A stretch of 64,000 nt of DNA from Bacillus sp. FJAT-22090 (GCF_001278755.1 NZ_CP012601.1:4092154-4156153), one strand, 5' to 3'. Counted from the first letter of the stretch, positions 25,849 through 34,895 are shown. Translations and numbers: made by a program. Notes: a model not told the origin generated them from the letters alone.

Positions 25849-26985
25849 TTAGAGGGATGTGTCGTATAGGAAGTTTTGGACGATGTGCTGTTTGGGTTCG
25901 TAAGTTTTTAGTGTATAGCCTTCTTTTTGAAGCCACTCGATAATTTGGGGTAGGGCTTTTGTTGTTTGGCTTCTGTCGTGTAGTAGGATGATGATGTCTT
26001 TATCACCTGATTTAAAGGCTTTTTCTACTCCCACTTTTACGTTTTTCACGATTTGGTCTGCTTGTTTGTCCGTGTATTCCCAGTCCTGTGAATCTACGTC
26101 CCAATCCCATAGTTTGTAGTCATTTTTAATTAATTCATTTTTCATGGCTGTCGTTATATGGGGCTTGCTGCCGTATGGGGTTCGAACGAGTTTTGAATCC
26201 AACCCGGTCATTTCTTTTATTAGCTTGGTTCCTTCGTTCATTTCGTTAATAAAAGAATTTGCGGACTTGTAAACCTTGCTTTTATCATGTGTCATACTAT
26301 GTGTTCCGATATAATGGCCTTCTTTTACGACAGATTTGATAATAGAGGAGTTCTTTTTCATATTGTTTCCTAAAAAGAAGAAAGTACCTGGCACTTTATA
26401 TTTTTTTAAAGTGGCATTGTTTACTGCTGTGAATTTATTTGGTCCATCATCAAATGTTAAGTAAATAGTTGCTTTTCCTGGTTTTGCTTGTGTTTGTTTA
26501 GATTTTAGCTGTTGGTTTAAATAAATTTCATATTCTGCATGAGACATACGAATCCAGTCATCTCTATAGATTCGCTGTGTTTTCTGTTTTGGAAAGTTTT
26601 CAATTTTATATCCTATTTCTTTAGCAATAAATTTAACACTAATGAACAGCTTTCCATCTATTCGCACAAATGGAACCGAACTAAGGGCTGTTCCATTTTT
26701 AGTAGTTATGTTCGAGGTTTCGTTATAAATAATCTCTAAGTCTTGTTTTCGTATAAAAGTATTTCCTTTTTCTGTTTCATAAGGAATATCTAAATTAGCT
26801 GCTATTTCTTCCAGTGGAACTTTCGTGTCTTCATTGATAACTTTTACATCACTAAAACCTAATAATTGATCATTAAAGCCAACATAATGTGTTTCTACTG
26901 CTGCTTGTCCAGTGGTTGTGCTAAAAATAATAGAGATGAAAAGAGCTGCACATAGAATAGTAATTTTTTTTATGATTATAACCAC
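25849..26985 (-). CDS. Secreted polysaccharide deacetylase (NodB homology) with copper-amine-oxidase-N-like domain
   Basis: A 378-residue exported protein with a signal peptide (IIIKKITILCAALFISIIFS, cleavage near GQAA). Residues about 35-145 resemble the copper amine oxidase N-terminal-like (stalk) domain seen in Bacillus wall proteins. The NodB domain (about 170-370) shows TFDDGP (catalytic Asp and metal Asp), HSMTHD (metal His), RTPYGS, WDVDSQDW and LLHD. It probably de-N-acetylates peptidoglycan or another amino-sugar polymer. The start is unsure: GTG 26985 overlaps AGGTGG, which would suit a start a few codons later, but only ATA/ATC codons lie there. Confidence 0.9.
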   Translation of the reverse strand: MVIIIKKITILCAALFISIIFSTTTGQAAVETHYVGFNDQLLGFSDVKVINEDTKVPLEEIAANLDIPYETEKGNTFIRKQDLEIIYNETSNITTKNGTALSSVPFVRIDGKLFISVKFIAKEIGYKIENFPKQKTQRIYRDDWIRMSHAEYEIYLNQQLKSKQTQAKPGKATIYLTFDDGPNKFTAVNNATLKKYKVPGTFFFLGNNMKKNSSIIKSVVKEGHYIGTHSMTHDKSKVYKSANSFINEMNEGTKLIKEMTGLDSKLVRTPYGSKPHITTAMKNELIKNDYKLWDWDVDSQDWEYTDKQADQIVKNVKVGVEKAFKSGDKDIIILLHDRSQTTKALPQIIEWLQKEGYTLKTYEPKQHIVQNFLYDTSL

Positions 26986-27060
26986 CTGTTCATATATTTT
27001 TTGTCATCTAAAAAATATATGTATTTTGTAATCGTGGTATGCTTATATTAAGATGTTTAC

Positions 27061-27240
27061 TAAGGGGGTGAGTGTAATGGCAAATCGATATAAATTGCCA
27101 GAGAGCGCAACGTCTCATGCAAAGCCTATTTTTGGAAAGGCGATACTTTGCGTGGGGAGTCATTAAATAAATTTTAATCGCCATTTCAACTTGTGGCTTT
27201 GCACCTTATTGAAAGTGATAAAAATAAGGGAGCGAGCGCA
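27061..27240 (+). promoter_or_regulatory. Structured leader of the CD3324-type gene with mutually exclusive pairings
   Basis: GCAAAG (27119-27124) can pair with CTTTGC (27146-27151), or TGCAAAGCC (27118-27126) can pair perfectly with GGCTTTGCA (27195-27203), but not both. The second pairing lies about 15-25 bases before the AAGGGAG site of the downstream gene. A 29-codon open frame with its own strong Shine-Dalgarno site overlaps the first element. The arrangement looks like a translation- or ligand-controlled leader; I recognise no named riboswitch. Confidence 0.45.
27077..27166 (+). CDS. Short leader peptide candidate (29 residues)
   Basis: ATG at 27077 follows AAGGGGGTGAGTGTA, a strong Shine-Dalgarno site at good distance, and the frame reads 29 codons to TAA at 27164. 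The product (starts MANRYKLPESAT, ends AILCVGSH) has no recognised domain. Its codons cover the 5' partner of both alternative hairpins, so ribosome movement could choose between them. It may be a leader peptide rather than a functional protein. Confidence 0.4.
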   Translation: MANRYKLPESATSHAKPIFGKAILCVGSH

Positions 27241-27504
27241 ATGACTTATATAAAAGCGAATTCTGTTTTACCTGAGGAGCTTGTGAAGGAAATTCAAAAG
27301 TATATTCAAGGGGAAACAATTTATATTCCGAAACCAGAAAAGAGTTATAAACAGTGGGGGGCGCTTTCAGGAGAAAGAAAGCGTATTGACGAAAGAAATG
27401 CCTATCTTAAGCAAGCTTATAAAAATGGAGTTCCGATGAATAAGCTTGCTACAGAACATTTTCTTTCTGTGGAAACTGTTAAAAAAATCATTTATTCTAA
27501 ATAA
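27241..27504 (+). CDS. CD3324-family small DNA-binding protein
   Basis: An 87-residue protein of the CD3324/Mor-like family. Typical N-terminus YIKANSVLPEELVKEIQKYI and YIPKP, and a C-terminal helix-turn-helix (NAYLKQAYKNGVPMNKLATE then VETVKKI). The ATG at 27241 follows AAGGGAG; the frame runs upstream to GTG 27193 within the leader, which I reject. Such small proteins are probable transcription factors of unknown target. No obvious partner gene. Confidence 0.82.
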   Translation: MTYIKANSVLPEELVKEIQKYIQGETIYIPKPEKSYKQWGALSGERKRIDERNAYLKQAYKNGVPMNKLATEHFLSVETVKKIIYSK

Positions 27505-27654
27505 ATCAGGAGCTGGTGACCCTTTTATACAGGGTTATCAGCTTTTTATATGGCGAGAACATTTCATAGCCATCTTTACCATTTATAAAAAAAGTCATTT
27601 CCGCTACAATAAATTAGAAATGATTTATTAAAAAGTGAAATAGGAGGGATGGAA

Positions 27655-28296
27655 ATGAATCCTTTCATAAAAAGTGATCAATACAACTTTATTAAATATC
27701 AGACACAAAACTTAATTAATGGGCATGCAACTGTAAATGATCAAGCTGTATTAAATGCATTAAAGTCGCTAACGATTGAAAAAGTATTAGGGCTATTCGA
27801 AGAGTTACATGAAGATCAAAAACTATTACTAAATCCAATAGTTGAAGTAAAGGAAAAATCAGATGCGGAAGTGTTTTTGGAGCAAATAAAACCCTATGTA
27901 GTTCCTTTTAGAGAAATAAAAGAACAAACAATAAAGAAATTATTTCCAAAAGCAAAGAAACTAAAAATGCCTTCATTAGAACAAGTAGATTTTAGTGAAA
28001 TATCTTATTTGGGATGGTTGGACAAAGGGACGAATAAAAAATACTTAATAGTAGAACACCATGGTAAGCTTATAGGGATTTCCGGTGGCTACAAAAATTC
28101 CAACAAAAAAGGAATATGTACTTTATGTAATCGCTTTGAAGAGATTGGTATGTTTACTTCTGCCACAAAAGGTGCGACACAAGACGCCTATATTAAAAGA
28201 GGGAACTACATTTGCCAGGACAGCCATAAATGTAATCAAAATTTAGTTTCCCATGACAAACTAGAAGAATTTGTAGAATTAATCATCGGCTCTTAA
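27655..28296 (+). CDS. FusB/FusC-family EF-G-binding protein
   Basis: A 213-residue protein of the FusB/FusC (FBP) family, which binds elongation factor G and frees it from the ribosome, giving fusidic acid resistance in staphylococci. It has an N-terminal helical domain and a C-terminal treble-clef zinc finger with CTLCN (about 157-161) and CQDSHKC (about 186-192), preceded by the family stretch YLIVEHHGKLIGISGGY. ATG 27655 lies 6 bases after AGGAGGG; the ATG at 27649 is too close to that site. Chromosomal copies are common in Bacillales and may not confer resistance. Confidence 0.9.
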   Translation: MNPFIKSDQYNFIKYQTQNLINGHATVNDQAVLNALKSLTIEKVLGLFEELHEDQKLLLNPIVEVKEKSDAEVFLEQIKPYVVPFREIKEQTIKKLFPKAKKLKMPSLEQVDFSEISYLGWLDKGTNKKYLIVEHHGKLIGISGGYKNSNKKGICTLCNRFEEIGMFTSATKGATQDAYIKRGNYICQDSHKCNQNLVSHDKLEEFVELIIGS

Positions 28297-28316
28297 ATTG
28301 TATGTATAACCAAAAC

Positions 28317-28347
28317 AAACGTGAATGTTTAAACATTCACGTTTTTT
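28317..28347 (+). terminator. Rho-independent terminator
   Basis: AAACGTGAATG-TTTAAA-CATTCACGTTT followed by TTTT, directly joined to the second GGTGCC palindrome. Confidence 0.9.
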
Positions 28348-28360
28348 GGTGCCAGGCACC
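28348..28360. repeat. GGTGCC-W-GGCACC palindromic repeat, copy 2
   Basis: GGTGCCAGGCACC followed by TGTAATATAATTGTCATA; it begins at the last base of the preceding terminator U tract. Confidence 0.8.
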
Positions 28361-28394
28361 TGTAATATAATTGTCATACAAGGAGGATTTATAA

Positions 28395-29015
28395 ATGGAA
28401 AATGAAATGCTGAAAATATTTGATGAAAATAGATTAGAAATAGGAACAGCGACACGAGAAAAAGTTCACCAGCTTGGTTTGTGGCATGAAACATTTCATT
28501 GCTGGTTTATTTGTAGTGAGGAAGGGAAAGGGTATATATATTTACAAATTCGAAGTGATACTAAAAAAGATTATCCTAGCTTACTAGACATTACTGCGGC
28601 TGGTCACTTAATGGCTACTGAAAGTGTGGTTGACGGTATACGAGAGGTACGAGAAGAACTTGGAATAGAGGTAACTTTTGATGAGCTCGTTCCGCTCGGT
28701 GTAATAGACTATTCCGTCAAAACAGGAGAACTTATAGACAACGAGTTAGCGAATGTCTTTATATATAATAACAATGTAAATTTTGAAGACTTTAACCTCC
28801 AAGTGGAAGAAGTTTCAGGAATAGTAAGGGCAGATTTTAAACAGTTTACAGCACTTTGGAGGAATGAAGTTCTTGCCATTGAAGTCGAGGGATACCAGTT
28901 GAATGAATTAGGAGAAAGGATTCCACTAAAAAAAATAGTTGAAAGGGACTCCTTTGTTCCACATGAGGACTCTTATTACAAAGCAGTTATTTTAGAAATT
29001 CAAGCACTTCTATGA
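28395..29015 (+). CDS. NUDIX hydrolase, IDI/YfcD-like
   Basis: A 206-residue NUDIX protein. The pattern ENRLEIGTATREKVHQLGLW then HETFHCWFI, YLQIRS, DITAAGHLMATES and GIREVREELGIEV resembles YfcD/isopentenyl-diphosphate-isomerase-like NUDIX enzymes; the box reads GHLMATES then REVREELGIE. AAGGAGG precedes ATG. Substrate unknown. Confidence 0.9.
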   Translation: MENEMLKIFDENRLEIGTATREKVHQLGLWHETFHCWFICSEEGKGYIYLQIRSDTKKDYPSLLDITAAGHLMATESVVDGIREVREELGIEVTFDELVPLGVIDYSVKTGELIDNELANVFIYNNNVNFEDFNLQVEEVSGIVRADFKQFTALWRNEVLAIEVEGYQLNELGERIPLKKIVERDSFVPHEDSYYKAVILEIQALL

Positions 29016-29021
29016 CATAAT

Positions 29022-29060
29022 AAAACCAACTTCCTTAAATAGAAAGTTGGCTTTTATTTT
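29022..29060. terminator. Bidirectional terminator
   Basis: CCAACTT(CC) pairs with (AA)AGTTGG around TTAAATAG, with U-rich sequence on both sides; it lies between the NUDIX gene and the converging 3D-domain gene. Confidence 0.8.
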
Positions 29061-29613
29061 ATTCTAATATTTTTATAGTTACAGATTTACGGCCCCATTT
29101 ATATGCCTCTTTTTTAGAAGAGAAAAATACATCAATTTTGTTTCCCTTAATTGCACTGCCTGTATCACCAGCAATAGCATAGCCATAGCCTTCTACATAC
29201 ACTTTTGTGCCAAGCTTGATAACATCAGGGTCGACTGCGATTACTTTTATATCTGGATTACGCTTTAAGTTAATTCCTGTACTTGTAACACCTGAGCAGC
29301 CATTGCAATTTGCAGTAAAAGCGCTCGCAGATACAACTATTTCTTTTGCTACCTTGTCCTCTGAATCGGATCTAGATGGATTTTTTGTTTTTTCCTTGCC
29401 TGTTATTTTAAGTTTTTGTTTCGCTTTGATACTATCTGATTTTAAGTTATTCCAAGACTTTAAGTTGGCGATTGATACATTATACTTTTTGGAAATAGAA
29501 TATAAAGTTTCGCCTTTATTTACTGTGTGAACGGTAGTAGCTGCGAAGCCTTGTGTTACTCCGCTGACTAATAGTACGATTGTGATTATGAGTGATCCAA
29601 GAATTTTCTTCAA
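29059..29613 (-). CDS. Secreted LysM-3D domain cell-wall protein
   Basis: A 184-residue exported protein. Signal peptide about residues 1-24 (cleavage near GFAA), one LysM repeat about 28-70 (HTVNKGETLYSISKKYNVSI) that binds peptidoglycan, and a C-terminal 3D domain (about 90-184) with the three conserved Asp in VIAVDPDVI, AGDTGSAI and IDVFF. The 3D domain is a double-psi barrel related to MltA and Sps/YuiC stationary-phase wall-turnover enzymes. TTG start with AAGGGG upstream. Confidence 0.9.
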   Translation of the reverse strand: MKKILGSLIITIVLLVSGVTQGFAATTVHTVNKGETLYSISKKYNVSIANLKSWNNLKSDSIKAKQKLKITGKEKTKNPSRSDSEDKVAKEIVVSASAFTANCNGCSGVTSTGINLKRNPDIKVIAVDPDVIKLGTKVYVEGYGYAIAGDTGSAIKGNKIDVFFSSKKEAYKWGRKSVTIKILE

Positions 29614-29774
29614 ATACTCTACCCCTTGCTATTTAGTCTAATCATATATTAGCAATATATTGTTACAGGAATATTACGGTAATTTACCAATAGCATTACA
29701 AATAGTAGATATATTGTTGCTATATTATGTATCGTGTATATTGGAAAAGTACTATCGAAAGAGGGCTGATTTCA

Positions 29775-32700
29775 ATGAAATTTGTAAAATGGATAATTTT
29801 AATAGGGACTTTATTATTATTGCCGTGGTTATTTTGGTTTATGTCTGATGATAAACAACGTAACATTACTGTAATAAATAAAACAACTCCGCATGGGAAT
29901 ATTAGTGAACACCAAGGATTCTTTTGGCTACTAGACTATCTGAAAATAAACGATGAAAAGAATAAAAAATATAATCCTTCTGAAGATTATTATGGCTACA
30001 CTTTTGAGGACAACGAATACATTGAAAAACCACTTCCTACGAATTTAGCAGGTTCGGATTTTATATATGTAATAGATACATATGGTGTAGACGAAAAAGA
30101 TTTAAAAGGTGGATTAACAAATGAAGAGTGGACATCCATTCAATCAGCAAATGAGGATAAACACGCAACTCTAGTAGTGGAATATAATTCAATTTCTAAT
30201 AATGTAAGAGATAAAGCATCCAAATATTTGGGTATTAAACAAACGGGTTGGATTGCTAAGTATGGCAAGTCATTAGCACTGAATGACGGAGAGGTACCGA
30301 AATGGGTTGTAAATGCCTATGAAAAAAATAATAAAAAATGGAGTTTTGATGGAGAAGGTATTATTTTTTATAATGAATCCTCAGAAGAAGTTGAAGTGCT
30401 TTCGGTGAATGAAGGGACTCTTCAAAAACACGGTTTATTATTCAAAACTACCCAACAAGGTGAAGAAACGTTCTCTATAAGTAAAGCGAGTATGTACAAT
30501 GGTTGGTTTGACATTATAAATTCAGAGGCAGATGCTAAAATACTTGCAGAATTTGAAATAGATACAACGGAAAAAGGAAAAAAGATACTCCAAAAAATCG
30601 GGATTTCCTCCAACTCACCAGCTATAGTAATGAAAAAACAGAATGCAGCGAATAGCTATTACTTTGCAGGTAATTTCAGTACAGTAGAGAAAATTCCAGG
30701 AATCTACCAATATAAAGGGTTCACTAAAATTAGAGAAATGTTGACTGTAGATTTTTTATTTCCGGGAGAGAGTTTCTATTGGCAAGTTTATGTACCTATT
30801 ATGACATCTATCCTAAAAGATATAGAATCTTTTGAGCAAGAAAAGATGGTGGATAAGACACAGACATTGAGCACTGTGAAAACAAAAGAAGGGTTAACAT
30901 ATAATAGTCGAATTTCAAAGGATAAGTTTGAAGTGTACAGAAATAATAAATGGGAAACGATGACGATAAAAGGTGTGAATCTTGGAATGGGAAAACCAGG
31001 AGCATTTCCTGGAGAAGCTGCTATTACAAGAGAAGAATATGCACGTTGGCTTGAATACATCGGTGAAATGAACGCTAATACGATTAGGGTTTATACACTC
31101 CACCCACCAGCTTTTTATAAAGCGCTTAAGCATTATAATGAGACGCATGAAAAACCTATTTATGTTTTCCATGGGGTATGGATTGATGAGGGGCCGTTGG
31201 AGGAAACATTAGATGCATATACGCCTGAGATTACAGAGACTTTTCAGAAAGAGTATAAGCAGATGGTTGATGTAATTCACGGTAAAGCAGAAGTGTCAGA
31301 AAAGGTTGGGCATGCACATGGAACATATGACTCAGATATTTCTCCATACGTAATCGGGTGGATGATTGGAATAGAGTGGTACCCTTTAATGGTAGATAAT
31401 ATGAAAACAGTTTATGCAAACCTCCCCCAGTTTGATGGCTCTTATATCAAGACAGACCAAGCGGAAGGATTTGAGATATGGTTAGCTGAGCAAATGGATA
31501 CTTTAATGAAATATGAAGCAGAGGTGTATAGTTGGACAAGACCAATGAGCTTTACAAACTGGGTTTCAACAGATAATTTAAACCAGCCAGCGGAACCTTT
31601 AGAAAAAGAAGACATGGCTTCCGTTGATCCAAACCATATAAAGATAAAAGAAGGGCAAGATTTACCTGGCTTATTCGCTTCGTATCATGTATATCCATAC
31701 TACCCAGATTTTTTAAATTTAGAAGAAAAGTATACTGAGTATATCGATCATCGAGGTAATAAAAATAATTACGCAGGGTATTTACATGACCTAAAAGCAA
31801 GCCACTCTATGCCAATTCTCATTTCTGAATTTGGAATTCCTGCATCTCGAGGTATAACACATTTGAACCCTTTTGGTTGGAATCAGGGAGGTCATTCAGA
31901 AAAGGAACAAGGAGAAATATTAGTCTCATTATATGAGGATATTTTAGAAGAGGGAATGATGGGGGGACTCATCTTTACTTGGCAGGATGAGTGGTTTAAA
32001 CGGACATGGAACACAATGGACTTGGACGATCCGAATCGACGGCCGTTTTGGTCCAATTTACAAACAAATGAACAGAACTTTGGGTTGCTTAGTTTTAATA
32101 CATTAAAAATAAAATTGGATGGAAATTCGGATGATTGGAAAGGAATTGAACCAGTTTATCAATCGTCGGAAGAACCAATTCAATCTGCTTTTATCACACA
32201 TGATGAGGCGTATCTGTATATTCGATTAGATCAGAAATCTAGCAAAAAAGGTGACTGGTTTGATCAAAACGAAGTAAATATTTTATTCGATGTAACGCCA
32301 AAAAGTGGAACAGATGTTATAGAAGGCCAACCAAGTATTCAACTCGATCGACCAGTTATTGATTTTTGGGCAAATATACAGAGTAAAGAAAAAGCGAATT
32401 TATACGTAGATGCTTATTACGATTCGTTTCTTTATCAATATGGACATGTATTACAAATGATTCCTGAAAGCGAGCCTATACCAACAAAAAGTACCGGTGT
32501 ATTTAACCCAATTCGTTATGCTTTAAATAAAGGGTTAGTTAGGCCAGACACAGGTAAAGAGCTTCCATTTGAAAGCTATGAAACTGGAAAATTGCAGTAT
32601 GGAAATAGTAATTCGTCAGCAAAGGATTATTATTCATTAGCTGATTATTATGCTGATCCTAAAACAGGTGTATTAGAGATGAGGATTCCCTGGTTACTAT

Positions 32701-32969
32701 TAAACGTGAAGGATCCAAGTTCAAAAATAGTCCTATCAGATTTATATAAAGACGGACTAGAAACTAACTTAGAAATAGAGGATTTAGGCGTTGCTTTTAC
32801 CTTTAGAAAAAATGGTAAATTGCACACCTTTCCAAAAATGAAGGATGGGGTAATCCCTTTTAAGTCTTTAGCTCGATACAGTTGGGATAAGTGGGAAGCA
32901 CCACAATCTAAGGAACGCTTAAAACAATCTTATTATATTCTCCAAGACAAATTTAAAGAAGTAAACTAA
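29775..32969 (+). CDS. Membrane-anchored/secreted GH2-type TIM-barrel glycosidase-like protein
   Basis: A 1064-residue exoprotein. One N-terminal membrane/signal segment (WIILIGTLLLLPWLFWFM). Residues about 40-350 are a ThuA/GATase-like unit of unknown role. Residues about 370-780 form a TIM barrel like GH2 catalytic domains: IKGVNLGMGKPGAFPGE, GEMNANTIRVYTLHPPAFY, GWMIGIEWYP, and ILISEFGIPASRG with the candidate nucleophile Glu. Residues about 790-1000 resemble a CBM9-like sandwich (IKLDGNSDDWKGIEP). The start is ATG 29775, after AAAGAGGG. It faces the glycosyltransferase operon and probably trims or modifies that polysaccharide; databases often misname relatives as family 2 glycosyl transferases. 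Confidence 0.8.
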   Translation: MKFVKWIILIGTLLLLPWLFWFMSDDKQRNITVINKTTPHGNISEHQGFFWLLDYLKINDEKNKKYNPSEDYYGYTFEDNEYIEKPLPTNLAGSDFIYVIDTYGVDEKDLKGGLTNEEWTSIQSANEDKHATLVVEYNSISNNVRDKASKYLGIKQTGWIAKYGKSLALNDGEVPKWVVNAYEKNNKKWSFDGEGIIFYNESSEEVEVLSVNEGTLQKHGLLFKTTQQGEETFSISKASMYNGWFDIINSEADAKILAEFEIDTTEKGKKILQKIGISSNSPAIVMKKQNAANSYYFAGNFSTVEKIPGIYQYKGFTKIREMLTVDFLFPGESFYWQVYVPIMTSILKDIESFEQEKMVDKTQTLSTVKTKEGLTYNSRISKDKFEVYRNNKWETMTIKGVNLGMGKPGAFPGEAAITREEYARWLEYIGEMNANTIRVYTLHPPAFYKALKHYNETHEKPIYVFHGVWIDEGPLEETLDAYTPEITETFQKEYKQMVDVIHGKAEVSEKVGHAHGTYDSDISPYVIGWMIGIEWYPLMVDNMKTVYANLPQFDGSYIKTDQAEGFEIWLAEQMDTLMKYEAEVYSWTRPMSFTNWVSTDNLNQPAEPLEKEDMASVDPNHIKIKEGQDLPGLFASYHVYPYYPDFLNLEEKYTEYIDHRGNKNNYAGYLHDLKASHSMPILISEFGIPASRGITHLNPFGWNQGGHSEKEQGEILVSLYEDILEEGMMGGLIFTWQDEWFKRTWNTMDLDDPNRRPFWSNLQTNEQNFGLLSFNTLKIKLDGNSDDWKGIEPVYQSSEEPIQSAFITHDEAYLYIRLDQKSSKKGDWFDQNEVNILFDVTPKSGTDVIEGQPSIQLDRPVIDFWANIQSKEKANLYVDAYYDSFLYQYGHVLQMIPESEPIPTKSTGVFNPIRYALNKGLVRPDTGKELPFESYETGKLQYGNSNSSAKDYYSLADYYADPKTGVLEMRIPWLLLNVKDPSSKIVLSDLYKDGLETNLEIEDLGVAFTFRKNGKLHTFPKMKDGVIPFKSLARYSWDKWEAPQSKERLKQSYYILQDKFKEVN

Positions 32970-32982
32970 AAAAAATAGGGCA

Positions 32983-33035
32983 GTCCCATAAGTTATTGAA
33001 AAACGACTTTTGAGGGCAGCCCTTTATTTTATATA
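32983..33035 (+). terminator. Rho-independent terminator
   Basis: AGGGC(A)GTCC pairs with GGGC(A)GCCCT, closing an inner AAGT/ACTT stem, then TTTATTTT. It ends the glycosidase-like gene. Confidence 0.75.
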
Positions 33036-33105
33036 TTATTCTATGGGTTTTCCAAAGCATAAGCTCGGCGGACGAATTCGAGCGCCTTCTTAGATAAAAT
33101 TAGGA

Positions 33106-33141
33106 CACTTTAGTTGCGAAAGTGCATCCAAAGTGTCCTAT
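33106..33141. repeat. Perfect 11-bp inverted repeat
   Basis: TAGGACACTTT and AAAGTGTCCTA around a 14-base loop, in the gap between the convergent glycosidase and glycosyltransferase genes. No U tract follows; function unknown. Confidence 0.6.
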
Positions 33142-33176
33142 CTAGATGAAACAAGCGAGATGGAGTTGTCTAAAAA

Positions 33177-33226
33177 ACTAAAAAGTAGAGTGGGAACTTT
33201 TAAAAAACCCTTATTCTACTTTTTAA
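33177..33226. terminator. Hairpin, possible bidirectional terminator
   Basis: AAAAAGTAGA at one end pairs with TCTACTTTTT at the other; both strands run out in U-rich sequence. Between the glycosidase gene and the GC-rich repeat. Confidence 0.5.
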
Positions 33227-33230
33227 TTTC

Positions 33231-33434
33231 TAGAAAATCGTTGAAAAAGGTGACACTCCGGCGGCGGGAATAGCGTTAGCCGAAGACCCCACAGTTGAGG
33301 GGAAGGCAATCTAAGAGTTCGCTGCATCCTGCTCCTGCGCAAAGCTCGTCGCAAAAGAACTTTTGCGGAAACGATTGCATGACCAACATCGTGTTGGCCT
33401 AGGAGGCTGAGGAAACGCCAGCGGAAAGGTAGCC
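33231..33434. repeat. GC-rich dispersed repeat, copy C
   Basis: Starts TAGAAAATCGTTGAAAAAGG and contains GAAGACCCC, GGGGAAGGCAATCTAAG and CCAACATCGTGTTGGCCTAG, so it is the same family as the cores of elements A and B read on their minus strand. It carries a 34-base extra module at 33332-33365 that A and B lack. Open frames across it (for example 33223-33468 minus) are repeat translation, not genes. Confidence 0.85.
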
Positions 33435-33473
33435 ATTTTAATGATTTTCTTTCTTTTGGGATAGCCATATTTT

Positions 33474-34895
33474 TTATTTGGAATCTGAAGATATTCCTTT
33501 TCTATCCATTTTTCCCCATTCCGCCTCTTTTCTACGAAATGATTTAATCAAGCCCTCAAATCGCCAAATAACTAGAAGGGGACGGAACCAAAAGGACTCT
33601 GTTAATGCCCAAAAGAATAACAATAATAAATGCTTCACCTTTGGATATTTAAACATAGTAAGCTCCTCTAGAAGAATAGATAAAGCTGAGATGAATGATC
33701 CGTAAAGCATTGTAACCAATAATAGTATTGTTACAATGTAAGGATCTAAAAAGCCGAAAAATACTCCACCAACTATTAAAATATATCCAATCAATTCCAT
33801 AACTGCACCTAATAATTCGACTGTAAAAAAATAAGGAAAGCCGATGAATCCGAGTAGTCCATATTTGGGGTTTAAAAACATCTTTTTATGTGCATTTAAT
33901 GTTTCTGCTAAGCCTCTTTGCCATCTAATTCTTTGAGATTTCAATACTCTAAAGGAGTCAGGTGCTTCCGTCCAACAAACTGGATCGGGAATATATTTTA
34001 ATTGAAGATCGAGTTTTTGCTCTTTAATAATTCGATGTAGGCGAACGATAAGTTCCATATCTTCTCCTACAGTATCCACTTTATATCCACCCGATTTTAT
34101 CACCGTATTTTTATGGAATAGACCAAATGCCCCTGAAATAATAAGAAGCTGATTAATTTTAGTAAATCCTAGTCTCCCAATTAAAAAACCTCTAAAATAT
34201 TCCACGATTTGCAAGATGACTAAGGGGTTTTTAGGTAGATCAATTGACTCCACCTTACTTCGCGAAATGGTAGTCCCATTTGCAATTCGTACGGAACCAC
34301 CAACTGCAACCGTTTTACCTTCCGAATCGATTACTGGTTTCATTACCTTCAATAAAGCATCATTCTCTAATATAGAATCTCCATCGATTGCACAAAAATA
34401 TGGATACTTGGATACATTTATACCGCAATTTAAAGCATCTGCTTTTCCACCGTTAGTTTTTGAGACGACCATAACGGTTGAATAAATTGTCGAACGATAA
34501 GAGGATTGTATCTGTTGGGTTTTCATATGTTCTCGAACAGCCAGTTCTATTTTTTCTAATTTAAACTCTTCGATTAATTTTAATAACGTTCCATCTTTTG
34601 AACCATCATCTACCACAATGATCTCATATTCAGGATAATTGAGTGCTAACAATGAACGAACAGTGCTAACTACTCCAACTTCTTCGTTATAGGCAGGAAC
34701 AATGATAGAAACTGGATATGTTCTTTCGCTCACTGCCATATCTTCAAGTGATTCCGTCTTAATAAGTCTTCCTTCACGCATAACATTTTTCATGGAAAAT
34801 AAAAACAAAACGATGTAACTAATTGAAGTAAATCCCATATAAAATATGATGAAGTAGGAGGTTACTTGAAATAAGAAAATAACAATATCCTTCAA
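33474..34895 (-). CDS. Processive family 2 glycosyltransferase (PgaC/CESA-like)
   Basis: A 473-residue membrane glycosyltransferase. One N-terminal TM, a cytosolic GT-A domain with VPAYNEEVG, VVDDGSKDG (about 96-104), AIDGDS (DxD, about 168), GEDMEL (about 277) and the processivity motif QRIRW (Q-x-x-RW, about 318), then two or three C-terminal TMs. This set marks a synthase that both makes and extrudes a beta-linked polymer. The TTG start overlaps the upstream HEAT gene's stop (TTGA), giving translational coupling. Confidence 0.9.
   Translation of the reverse strand: MKDIVIFLFQVTSYFIIFYMGFTSISYIVLFLFSMKNVMREGRLIKTESLEDMAVSERTYPVSIIVPAYNEEVGVVSTVRSLLALNYPEYEIIVVDDGSKDGTLLKLIEEFKLEKIELAVREHMKTQQIQSSYRSTIYSTVMVVSKTNGGKADALNCGINVSKYPYFCAIDGDSILENDALLKVMKPVIDSEGKTVAVGGSVRIANGTTISRSKVESIDLPKNPLVILQIVEYFRGFLIGRLGFTKINQLLIISGAFGLFHKNTVIKSGGYKVDTVGEDMELIVRLHRIIKEQKLDLQLKYIPDPVCWTEAPDSFRVLKSQRIRWQRGLAETLNAHKKMFLNPKYGLLGFIGFPYFFTVELLGAVMELIGYILIVGGVFFGFLDPYIVTILLLVTMLYGSFISALSILLEELTMFKYPKVKHLLLLFFWALTESFWFRPLLVIWRFEGLIKSFRRKEAEWGKMDRKGISSDSK

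Noticed and set aside
33223-33468. Minus-strand 81-codon open frame (MAIPKERKS...)
   Set aside because: It runs through GC-rich repeat copy C, has no ribosome site, and similar frames appear in the other copies; it is a translation of the repeat.
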